DNA from: Augochlora pura
Lineage: Eukaryota; Arthropoda; Insecta; Hymenoptera; Halictidae
NCBI RefSeq assembly: GCF_028453695.1
Contig: NC_135774.1
Coordinates: 4,526,001 to 4,590,000 of the forward strand
Length of the DNA stretch: 64,000 nucleotides
Reading direction: 5' to 3'
The notes under the pieces were generated by a model, which worked only from the letters and a program-made list of their open reading frames with translations, was not told the DNA's origin and did no database searches. A program made the translations under genes and the position numbers. Below are positions 22,964 through 33,950 of this stretch, one piece after another (the first letter of the stretch is position 1; each line of letters opens with the position of its first letter).

Positions 22964-23574
22964 AATTACACGCAAAGGAAACAAAATAAAGATCATATGG
23001 ATCCCATCTCACGTCGACATCCCTGGCAACGAAAGAGCTGACCAAGGGTCCAAAGAAGCAACAGCATTAACACCGCCAAATGATGACCAAAATCTACACA
23101 CGGAAGACATAATAAAAACGATCAAAAGCCAGCTAACGCAACAATAGGAAACTACATGGAAACAATCAGCCTCACTCCATATAACTGTCATTACAGAAAA
23201 ATTTTTCAATAACTATCAAATGACCAGTACACTACCCAGGAGGGACCAAGTAGCGATTACCCGCATCCGAATTGGCCATTCCAGATACACAAACTCATAT
23301 CTGCTAACTAAAGAACCATCCCCCATATGTGAAGAATGCAACACCCAAATGACAACGGACCACCTAATCTTAAACTGCCGAAAATACAATTATATGCGCA
23401 CCAAACACAAACTAAAACCACTGCTCAAGGATAACATAAACAGCAACAAAATCAAGGACCTATTAAAATTTCTGAGAGATACAGGCTTAATAAACAAAAT
23501 ATAAGGTCTATTTAAATAGAAGGTCGCTAATAGCCTTGCAGCTGATGCGACGTAAAACCTCTAAGAAAAAAAAA
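22964..23574 (+). mobile_element. 5'-truncated LINE (RNase H C-terminal end), with 12-bp target duplication
   Basis: In frame from about 22965 it reads WIPSHVDIPGNERAD, the C-terminal signature of the RNase H domain of I/R1/Jockey-type non-LTR retrotransposons. One in-frame TAG follows. The frame then runs to a Cys/His cluster (CEECNTQMTTDHLILNC) and stops at 23502-23504. A 3' tail ends in a run of A. The 12-bp AAAAGTTACTTC occurs immediately before (22952-22963) and after (23575-23586) the element, as expected for target-primed insertion. 5' truncation and the stop make it dead. Confidence 0.88.
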
Positions 23575-23586
23575 AAAAGTTACTTC

Positions 23587-26089
23587 GCAAACAATACACT
23601 GTTGCTGTTCCTGAATTTCATTCTCCCATTTCTCAATAATGAGAATTTTTGAAATTTATTTCCTTGCAACGTATAAAAACTGTTGCGCGTGGAGAAACGT
23701 TAATTTTTCATGCTGCTTTACACTCTCCAAATGTTTTATGCTGTTGAAAAGCATTTTTTGTTTCTAAAGTTGGGTTGTTATGTTTAAACTCGCAAAACAT
23801 ACAAAATTATTATTACATTTCTATTTTCATCAAGTATACCACTTTAAAGGACGACAATGTTAAGAATACAACAAATTATTTGTCAGGCATTAAAAGAAAC
23901 GAGGAACATCTTTATATAAAATCAGTTAGTAATACATATTTTCAGTTCAGAATTAAATAATCTTTGTAGATTAATTTTTTTCATGATATCGTATAGAAAA
24001 GGGAAACAAACCTAGTGATTTTAATAATAATATACGTTTACATGATGTAATACATCGATAAATCATGAACCTGTGATGAACATGCATACAAATTCTTAGT
24101 ATCGTTAAGATAAGTATCTCGAACACCTTATTTAGAAAATAATTGCTGCGCGAAATGAAGAATCTGTATGGAAAGAGGTAGGTCGATCTTCAGGTAAGGT
24201 AAGGTTCATTGGGTAACTTTGACTGAATCGTTGACGATGTCTTTAAAAATCTCATTTGTTATAGTAAAAGTGTCATAACAGTAATAAATAATTATAAGTG
24301 CTTCATCCATTCCACATATCATTTATTTAAATATTCTCTATTTAGTAACAAAGGGGAGCAAATTATGTGATTTCAACGAGGTTTTTCAATTATCATTATA
24401 TAACAAAGAAAACTAATAATAATTCCACATGTTGCATAATCTTTCTACTATATCAATTATCACATTTATTACGTCGTAAATTAAAATATGATACAATATT
24501 TCAAAACCTATGAAAATATGCTATAATCAAGAATACATTGTTTAATTTCATAAAGTATCAGTGACGATGAAAATTGTAATCTATCGTATCTTTATACAAT
24601 ACAACACGTGCAAACCGTATAATGATATTATAAATTTTCATCAAACACAATTTTTCCATTTCATGCTCGAAGCATCATTGAAAGCAATAGTAACGTATTT
24701 ATGACTATTTCTGTTAATTTATTGTTACATTTATGGTCGAATGGAGGCAGATACATTGTTTGCTCAAGCTGTTCACCATAATCAAATCTATTATCAACCA
24801 ACTGTGATGTGTCTGCCTATTAGAAACCGTCCAACCGCAGTGCGGAACCGCATGTAATGATTTATGCAGGGACTTGTCAGAAATCCCGGCGTACTTTTGT
24901 AATTTGTGTTCTGAATTGCGTACACATTGTTCGTGAAACATGAAGATAAATGCCGTTTTTGTATTTGATTATTCTCCTGCAGCCAGATTCGCGGCATGTT
25001 TATAGATTTTAATCACATAAACTTCACACATCCTTTGATGCGCGATTGACTAATGTTTCCAGCTTTGGTTCCAGTCGTATCATAGTCCTATAGCATATTT
25101 CGAAAACAAGTATGATTGTTTATAATAGAAAAACATGAATACTTTCTTTTAATATACGTAATTATATTCAAATAATAATAATTATTAGACTGTGTGACTT
25201 TATGTATTACTAACTAAAACGAATGAGTCAAATGTACACTGGTCAAGACTCAATGAAGAATTTAAAGAACTTAGTAAAGTTAATACAAAAAGGAATATGT
25301 AAAATATCCATTTATCGATATTGTTTTTTACAATTTTTATTTTGCGTAAAGATCTAATAAAGATCTTAATTATTATATTCTTATTTATATATATCTACTA
25401 GTTTAATAACTTTGACAAGTCTTATTGTATGGCTTTGCAATGTTATATGTTAGCTACACATTTTTACCGTAAATGCATAAAATCCGTAGTTTACTAATAA
25501 TCATGATTCATGCCTGACTATAATTGTCAAATTGATATTAATTATTGCTGTTAATCAGAAAAAGTGATATACAGTATTAAAACACATAAACTAGTCAATT
25601 ACATGTAGTCATCCTCTTGAGATAGAGTCAAGTTCAACAATATAAAAAAATCAACTCTTTTTATTTTAATCAGTACTAACAGACATAGAGATTATATCGC
25701 TGAAGTTCATGCATAAAGAAGTAGGGGAGACTTGCTATAATTGTATCACATAGGCAAATTTTTTAAAAAAGTGGTATTCTTCTTTATAAAAGTAATTATT
25801 TAAAATTATATGATGACATGTTATTTAAACATTTTTGATCTTTTTAAATGTGTAAAAAGGGTTATTATTAATTTCAATTTCAATTTTCAAAAGGTATAAA
25901 AAAGCACGATTTTGGCAACCTGTATCCTAAATGGTACCAATGTTTATTATACCTAATTACACGGTTTAAAAAATGTACTGCTGAAGGTGAAAAGTGGAAT
26001 TTGATCATTTGTAGAATGACTGAAGAATGATGTTTATCTATTAAAGAAACGAATACTTATCGAAAATCAAATACATTGGGGAAAATAAT
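23587..26089. other. AT-rich, no gene seen
   Basis: Only chance frames. It includes motif copies at 25185-25212 and 25471-25500. A GGGGAGACTTGCTATAATTG sequence at about 25725 may be one end of the pogo-like element that follows. Confidence 0.55.
25471..25500 (-). repeat. Dispersed motif copy (reverse)
   Basis: AAATGCATAAAATCCGTAGT followed by TTACTAATAA, extending the conserved block to about 30 bp on this side. Confidence 0.6.
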
Positions 26090-26580
26090 TTGGAATTTAT
26101 TTTGATACGCTTGCACATGCTTCGTGTATCCAAATCAAACATTTCAAACATTGTATCATATTCCCGAGGTGAACTTCTTCACACAAATTGTGAAACCAGT
26201 CTTCTTCATTGACAGATATAGTAACATTCGAAGATGCACTTGTAGAAGCATTATTTATTTATTAGTAATAATTAAGTGCTACGCTCTTTCTTCTCGTTAG
26301 TTTTTTTGCTGTTTTCTTCTTTGTACTAATTCTCTTACATCTGTACTATCCAATCCAAATGAAGATGCTTTAGAATGGACGATGTGTTGTACTAGTTTGT
26401 TTTGGAAACCTTACGGAAATATGGCAAAATTTTAATTCCTTTTTAACGATGACAAAAGTCTTTTAACTTTTCCTTGAATATGCCGCAGCATTCATTAAAG
26501 CCACATGGTTTATTATTAAAAGCCTCAATACTCTTTTCCATATTTTCCGTATTCCATTTTTCATGTACTTTTTGACATGG
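26090..26580 (-). pseudogene. Pogo/Tigger-like transposase remnant
   Basis: On the minus strand, near 26575, the sequence reads KWNTENMEKSIEAFNNKPCG, a decayed psq-type helix-turn-helix typical of the N-terminus of pogo-like transposases. Nearer 26110-26240 it reads VNEEDWFHNLCEEVHLGNM, then IQCLKCLIWIHEACA, which resembles the small C-terminal zinc finger (..W..C..C..W.H..CA) of insect pogo/Tigger proteins. A TKKKTAKKLTRRKS piece sits between them. The CENP-B-type HTH and the DDE catalytic core are missing, and several stops interrupt the frame. It is therefore an internally deleted dead copy. Confidence 0.55.
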
Positions 26581-26669
26581 TTATCCAAATGGAAATATTT
26601 TTTAAAATACGGATCAATACAAAATAGTTTTACAAATATTTTAACATGATTTTAGAATTCTCGTAACTA

Positions 26670-27701
26670 TTGGGTTGGGGAATAAGTTTGTAGCGTTTTT
26701 ATATTTTCTCTTATTTTACAACGATTTGTTGCTGTTTGACAAAGTGTGTCATATTTATTCGATAGAGCTGTCTCTGTTCTACAAAACTGTGCTAATCGTG
26801 TTTTTTAGCCATTTAATTTTTTATTATTTTTGAGGCTGTAACGGTACATGTTCGGCGACCGTAATAACAATTCGAGCTGTCCGTTTGCAGATGAGAAGGT
26901 TTTGGCGAAAAAAATATTCCTTGACGTTTGCTAGTACAGAAATGATCTTATTCCTTTATTTATTTGTTTATTACCTTCACGTGTACAGCAGACCTAGCCG
27001 ATAAACGTAGCCGGCCGCGTACCGCTATCCGGCCAAACAGACCAGGGGGATACTTTTCTCTTCCGCCAAAACTGGACACAGGGTTAGAGAAAATCACCAC
27101 CCGCAAGTCGCAAAAGACCATACCTTTTTGGGAAACAATCAATAAATATCCAAAAAACGAAAGGTCTCCAGCTATTTTGTCACATACCAGAACCACGCGA
27201 CTACGCTGTACCGACTATACCAACTATATATACTGTTCTCTTATTTTACAACGATTTATTGCTATTTGACAAAGTGTGTGAATTGTTTCTGCTCTACATA
27301 CCGATGCTAATAGTTATAACAATTAATTAATCCATTATGTATTCGTCGTTATTGTTTACGACCTCCTCCCACCTCCCGACCAGTTCGTTGATATGTGAAA
27401 AAAAAATGAAAAATAAATAAAGGTATAAGGTAATTTCCGTACTAGCAAACGTCAAGGAATATTTTTTTCGCCAAAACCTTTTCATCTGCAAACGGACAGC
27501 TCGAATTGTTATTGCGGTCGCCGAACATGTACCATTACAGCCTCAAAAATAATCAAAAATTAAATGACTAAAAAAACACGATCAGCACAGTTTTCTAGAG
27601 CAGAGACAGCGAATAAATATGACACAATTGGTCAATCAGCAACAAATCGTTGTAAAATAAGAGAAAATATAAAAACGCTACGAAATTATTCTCCAACACA
27701 A
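26670..27701. mobile_element. Mariner-like foldback element with ~270-bp inverted arms
   Basis: Flanked by TA on both sides (26668-26669 and 27702-27703). The ends TTGGGTTGGGGAATAAGTTT and AAATTATTCTCCAACACAA are imperfect inverted repeats of the mariner type. The arms extend to about 26942 and from about 27434, with roughly one mismatch in 15. The core of about 490 bp is unrelated and GC-richer, and includes a third partial copy of the arm at 27232-27310 (CTCTTATTTTACAACGATTT). No transposase frame is left. Confidence 0.82.
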
Positions 27702-27703
27702 TA

Positions 27704-29091
27704 TTACACGTAATCTAAGCTAATGTTAGCATAAAAATAAATATGATTATACTATTACTAAAATAGGCGGGGATAGCACTGAAATACATGCTTGCGCATC
27801 AGAAAATGTTAAGAACTACTATGATTGACTGAACGTTTAAAAGATGTCGCTCATTACCGTAACAATCCAATTTGAAGCGAATTGTAAATGGAGTATAATT
27901 TAGAAAACTAGTACGATATTGTCAACTTCCCCCTAATTATGTATATACAGTTCATTGCACAGATGGGTGTATGTATCTGAAGAAAACTTTAACGTATTCT
28001 TTTCAAAACAATTTTTTCGCAACTAGTTAGTAAAAATCGAGCGTTGACCGTTTCGCAGGGATGCAGAAACTCTAAACTGGGTCGTTTCTGACCCTTACTA
28101 TATACTCTCAAGTAATCATTTTGCAGTGAATCATTTTTTTTCATTCATTATTTTGACAACATGGTCAAGTGTTGACTTACCGACGGTTAACATTATGTGC
28201 TGAATATCAACAACAGAAATTTCTCATAACAACAAAGTTATTTAATCGACGAAACAAAAGTAAAAGTTCTCGAAACATTCAGTTTGTTCAATATAACATA
28301 ATACAAATCAATTTCGAGATCTCTGCGTGTCCTACCTACGAACTTGATGTTTTAGTTATATACTGAAAACTCGCCTTTTTATCGTTTCATTTATTGTCAG
28401 AAACAGAACAATAGATTTCAGATGTTTTTCTCTATTTACTAGTAATTACACAAACTCTGAAGTAGAAGCAAGCATTTGGATTGGATCGGTTACCGTTTCC
28501 TTGAAAGTAATTTGATTTTATTGATTACAGATCTAACGGTAACTATATCTGCATAAAGTAAAACCTAAATATAAAGTAATATTTAAATTGGAATTTTTCA
28601 TATCGGATAAACTGGAGGGCAGATATCATGTGAAATATCAATGAAGCAATTTCACGGAGTATCTTAGTACAAGAGTGACGCAAATTGTATTTTTAAGTAA
28701 ATGAAACTGAAGGAATTTAAGTAAGTCGATAAAAAATAATGATGATGGTATTATGATATACGTGGTTTAAGATTAATTGTGCTCGTTTTTTACTTTATGA
28801 CACTGATAACGAATTACTTTTTTTAAAAGAATGCCTAGACTTTCTATTTAAAGGACAATTATACACGACAAAGTAAAGTTAAGAATAATGGAATTATTTT
28901 TAAATTATTAATAATTGAATATCGGCTAATAGCGAAAGGTAAATCGGACGAGCAGAGGTGAACATTGATATACGAAAGAGGAATGCTTGTTTCGAATTAA
29001 CGATTCGGGACTCTTTGACCAATTTTAACAGAATACGCACACAAATCATTGAACGTCACGAAATTACTCTTCCAATCCATCGAGCTATACA
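27704..29091. other. AT-rich, no gene seen
   Basis: Only chance reading frames. Nothing with recognisable ends. Confidence 0.6.
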
Positions 29092-29222
29092 GGGTGTTAA
29101 GGTTTATACAGTGCTTTTCGTTAATAAGTCGAAAATGAAGTCGCGGATTGCATTCGTTAAGGAAAAAGTAATTTCAAATGATCCTCGTTTCTTGGAAGTA
29201 ACATAAATTTGGGATACCTTGT
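29092..29222. mobile_element. Short MITE fragment of the CAGGGTGT family
   Basis: Starts ACAGGGTGTTAAGGTTTATA. It carries GTCGCGGATTGCATTCGTTA and GGAAAAAGTAATTTCAAATG, which match the ends of the palindrome at 11577-12662, and it ends ATACCTTGTATA. About 130 bp, internally deleted relative to its relatives. Confidence 0.6.
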
Positions 29223-30469
29223 ATAAAGTTTGTTAAATGTAACCGTGTCATTGGTTTTTTGTAATTGGAATTCTAGTTTCTAATAATTTTGTGTGTGATT
29301 TTAAATGCTCGATCACAAAATTACTCAATATTATTCATATAAAATGTTCATATCAATAAGAATTGCATAAGAAGATAGAAATCAATTATGTTGTTATAAA
29401 CTTCTGAAAGGCAGGTTCTAATTTCGTATCAACGATTGATCAATTTCTTGACATTTTTTTAAGAATAGTTAAGTCTCACCCACATTTGACACTACGTGAC
29501 CTTGCATATCTCATTTATGCACTAATTATAATACAACACCGAAGAAGACACAACTGCTTGTTTAAATAAAAAAGGGATGATACCTTGAAGTTTTCTGTGC
29601 GATTTCTCTCCTGCAAAATAAATTTACAAGACAAATTTTGTATACGACATTTAATCATATTGTTGCAATTAATGATTAAACTTAATATATTCATTCTCTT
29701 GTTATGTGAAAAAATTGTATAGTTACAAATAAGTAAAATCAAATGTTGATTGAAATTTAATAAATATGAATAAAAAGTCTCTCACATCCCCAAATCATCA
29801 GAGATTTCAAGAACTTTTAATCATTTAGTTGATTGCCGAATCCTTCAAGTGCAACTTCAATGAAACCTGTTCAAGCAGCGAGATGCAAAAAGAGCGAAAT
29901 ATTATGGTGTAAATTAAACTTTTCTCGAAAATATGATCAAATAACATTTATTCAAAGTGAATAAAACTGTCTTCCACATGCAATTCTAACACAGGTTTTG
30001 AAAACGGCATTTCACAACGTATTTGTCAAGAAAATAGTGGTCCAAAAAGAAACAAGGGCAAGAATGCAAATATTTTTACGACGTTGTATAAATATTGCGC
30101 TTAACCCTTTAACTCCGCAATTATTCTTAAAGGGGAGACTTCCACGAGCGGTATCGTTAACAGGGTCTCGTCTAAAAATACTCGAACGCCATGATCTCAC
30201 CTGGTTGGCCCCAAGCATCCTCTTTAATGTGTTTCTGAATATTGTAATAAGTTCAAAATAAAACGAACGAACAACTTTATTGCAAAATAATCTGCTAGCA
30301 ATGCTATGATGAAACAAAATTCTTTCTACAATTTTTTATAAAATTAGATAACTGATAACTACAAAAGTTTACAGTAGGACTCCAAATTTTGCAACAGCTT
30401 TACAGGAAAATATTATGTTCTTGGTATTGGACGCAGAGTTGTGAAAGCTGAATTGCGATTCCATTACTT

Positions 30470-30930
30470 AACGAATTATAGTTAGAAAGTAACTCAATCT
30501 CATTGTAATTTGTAATTCAGGCCGTCGTTCGTTTAAATTACAACGTAATTCGTAATAAAAATTGGAGTATAATTATAAAATACTTTGTAATTAAAATTAA
30601 TGAAAATTACAAATTAGAATGTAGTTAAATCACAATTTTACATAATAATACAGAAATAGATACACAGAAGAGATAGGAAATGAGTACATGAAAGAAAAAC
30701 ATGAAAATGTATCTCATTTCCTTAAAACTCTCGGCTGCAGTTTCAAGAATTACAATTCAGTTACATTGTATTTCAACTGTATTGTATTTGCATTACAGAC
30801 GCCGTTAAAATAATTAGTAAATGAATTAATTTGGATTATTTAACTGAGTTACACCGTAGTCGAATTACTATATAATTGAAATAAAATGTTGCGGAATTAC
30901 GACGTAATTAAATTAGCACAACACTGATTA
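30470..30930. repeat. Degenerate GTAATT/AATTAC-rich cluster
   Basis: Many AATTACAA, GTAATT and TAATTAAA words on both strands with no clean period, like the cluster at 19158-19565. Confidence 0.45.
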
Positions 30931-31724
30931 CAACTTCTGGGTCGGTTAAAATGACTGGTTTTAAATTTTCAATTTGGAAAGGTAATAAACTGCTGAGCCA
31001 GTTTTAGGAAGATGATAATTGTAGAAATTATGTCCTGACAAATTATGTAAATTTTTCTACTTACAAGTGGCCTCTATCTACGAGAACTAGTGAAGAGATA
31101 AAGCCACATGTTCTAAAAAGAGCATAATTGCAACCGTGCAGGAAATTTTGGGACGTAAAGTGATGCAAACTACTCGTACTCAGGAAGCTCACGGCGGGAA
31201 AGGAAGATGCTACTTGTGAACTGGAGAAGTAGTATCCAAGGAAGAAAATTACAAATTAAGTAAAACTACATTCACTCGTAATCTGCACAAAAGATACGCA
31301 TGCGGACTACATTGCAAAAGAAAAATAACTTGTAACAAGTGTGATATAAACATATATTATAATACCAAGTAAAATGCTGCACGACTCAGCTACACAAATT
31401 GCTTATATATTATTGTTGCAGATTTTATGTATGAACGGCTGAAATATAAAACTATGAAGACATAAGATTTGAATAATATCGTTGCAATGCTTTGAACTTA
31501 TCAATGTTATTAAATGAGACAATTTATTTTTATTTAATTCTTTTCTTACATACACGTTCGCAGAGTTAGACGTACATATAGATACGTATTAAAATAATTG
31601 TTAAGTAAAGAAAGCTTTGATGTATTATAAAAGGTTTTATGTCGACTGTACTACTTGAGTTCACATTAAATCTGAGTAAATGTACAAATCAAATAGTAAT
31701 TCCTAATCATATTTCCGATATGTC
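30931..31724. other. No gene seen
   Basis: AT-rich. One motif copy (TTGCAGATTTTATGTATGAA) lies at 31416-31436. Confidence 0.55.
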
Positions 31725-32225
31725 TTTCGAATAAATTTTTCGAATAAAATTTTATTCGATCGATGTTTCGAATATATCCGAATAACGGTCCGAATAAATT
31801 TGTCGAATAAAATTTTTGTTAGATACCCAGCTGATTACTCATTTAGCTATGAGAATCACCTATTGACTAATGCGTCATTTCTCTATCCGTCACCCGTCCA
31901 AAATCCAAGCATAACATGAATAAGTCACCCCGTAGCCAAGGGCTAGTCATCTCCCCCTCCACTTTTTAGGTTTACGATAAAATATATAAAGGCCCCGTGT
32001 ATTTTACGAATGTACCACATTGAACCTTCAAGAAGTTTTCCATAATTATTGCTGTTTCGAGTGAGCGAATAACTCATAATAAATATAGTTATTATTATTA
32101 TAACTGTTGAACGTTTCTTCACCCGGATCACAACATATTATTCGAGCAATATTTCATACGTCTAACGTTTCGAATATAATTTCGAATAATATTTCGAGTA
32201 AATTCTACGAATAAAATAATATTCG
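31725..32225. repeat. TTCGAATAA-rich array split by an LTR insertion
   Basis: Repeated TTCGAATAA / TTTCGAATAT words at 31727-31817, and again at 32137-32225 after the LTR. The two halves look like one degenerate short-period array interrupted by the insertion. Confidence 0.55.
31818..32135 (+). mobile_element. Solo LTR, 318 bp
   Basis: Begins TGTTAGATACCC and ends CCGGATCACAACA, so TG..CA with short inverted TGTT/AACA tips. In the expected order it has a TATATAAAG box at about 31983, then AATAAA at 32078-32083, then a T/A-rich stretch. No internal retrotransposon sequence and no clear target duplication are seen; the A/T-rich flanks make one hard to judge. Superfamily not determined. Confidence 0.55.
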
Positions 32226-32229
32226 TATA

Positions 32230-33100
32230 CCGTCGATTTAAACTGTTGACGGTCGAGTCTGGAATCGGTGCAGCTTATATCGGTGATTTCAATGTGACCG
32301 TGGAGGTGCAGTAGAAAACAGCTTCGACGTTGAAACGATGAGTTAGCGTGTCCCGCCGATATGAAAGATCGAGCCAAGTTTAGATTCAGCGCTCGTGACA
32401 CTGAGGCGAGGACCGAGTTCCTCGAACTCTCGAGATCGGAATTATAAACGAAACGAATGTTCGGGATCGGTTGGCATAATAGATATGCGACGAACTAATC
32501 CCGCGGATCTTGGACGATGACCATCGCGGGACTCGAAGTCGTAAAGGTTCCGCGACGTCGTCTATTCGCCGGCATTTGCATTCGAATTATTTCAGCCAAA
32601 TGGGCGGTGATCGATGGATCCTGGCGGGCCCCCTGCTATCCTGCCGGTAGCCGAGCTGCATTCGAACGAGTCGCTTCAGCCTCATTCACATGCTAACGAC
32701 GAGCGGCCCGTCGATCGATGCGGACCAATCACGGGACGGGGCGCCACTCCAGATGTATTATATACATCGGCTATGATGAGCTTGTCGATAAACATTAATC
32801 ATGATAATTTAAACGAACTTCCTACGGAAGCCGGAGACCGCGTATCGATCCTCGGATACCTGGCAGACCCATGTGGCTGTCGGTGCTGGAGCTTGTCACT
32901 CGGATTGCTCGAATTTTTCCGAGTGTTTCGTTGTTTCGACACCATTTCGTTTCGACAATTTATCGTACCGTGAACAATCAATTTATAAGGATCTGCCAGA
33001 ACGTATCGCGTATTTGAATAATTGGGTACCATCGTGTGCAGAGTCATTAATTTCAAGGTATACCGGATTAAAAAATTATTATTGTACAATCACCAGTAAC
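32230..33100. other. GC-richer block, probably non-coding
   Basis: CpG-containing sequence unlike the AT-rich surroundings. A 119-codon frame (32614-32973) starts inside but has biased composition, no recognised motif and no matching splice sites, so I do not call it a gene. It may be a regulatory block or an untranslated exon. Confidence 0.35.
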
Positions 33101-33886
33101 CACCGAACTGAAAAGTAATTAAATATGAAAAATAATGAAACATTCTACTTACAATAATTTATTGTTAAAGTGTAATATATTGATACCTACAAAAAGTAAT
33201 TAGAAAATCCGGATTTTAGTCAGTTATGGCATGTGTGAAATAAGTTAAAAGGAAACATGTAGACCGGCAAAAATTAATAGTATTTTTCTTTTATTCTTGG
33301 AATGGGAAATTTTTTAGTCAACGCAAGATTTCTTAATTCCTGATTTCTTGATTCATTTCTATAAAATATTCGAGGGCAGTGGAACTTTGTAGGAAGATTT
33401 ACAGTTTAGAATATAAAATAATAATGTTTGTGGATCACTCGAAAAAATAATCGCACTTCAATAGTTGCTAGGATAGGTAATAATATGGTTGTGATTGTTC
33501 AAAATTGAGGGAGGACATAAGAAAATCTTGGTGAGATTGTATCAGGTTATACATTCTATACGTGGTAAATTCAAAAAGTTTTTAAATAATTTAAAATTAA
33601 CAAATGAAAGAGTGTATATTGCTAAAAATTCATATCATGTGAGATTGAGAATTTAGAAAATAAAATAATACAGAATTCATATAATAAACAAAACATTATG
33701 GACATATTATCTACATAACAAGAAACTATACATTTTGAAGCGACATGTTATAGAAAAAGCAATAAGACAAGTTCTTTTCTATATGTTACAAATCGTTCCT
33801 TAATACTTCAAAAGTATTTTACTTTATTCGTTTCTATGAGATTAGAAGCAACTGATGGTACAATCGAAAGCGAGATGGTGAACAAA
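33101..33886. other. AT-rich, no gene seen
   Basis: Nothing recognisable beyond chance frames. Confidence 0.6.
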
Positions 33887-33950
33887 TAAAATGTAAATTT
33901 AAAATAATATTTTTTTATTCGGAGTTTCGTTTTCGTAAAAATAAGATTGT
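33887..33950. repeat. Fragment of the 48.2-kb inverted-repeat element
   Basis: TTTTTTTATTCGGAGTTTCG followed by TTTTCGTAA matches the arm of the element at 48223-48911 (TTTTTTTATTCGGAGCTCCG). Confidence 0.55.

Noticed and set aside
26960..27269. Overlapping frames of 78 and 101 codons in the mariner foldback core
   Set aside because: On opposite strands of the same short GC-richer insert, with no similarity to a transposase.
32614..32973. 119-codon plus-strand frame
   Set aside because: No recognised domain and no convincing splice sites. Probably a by-product of GC-rich non-coding sequence.
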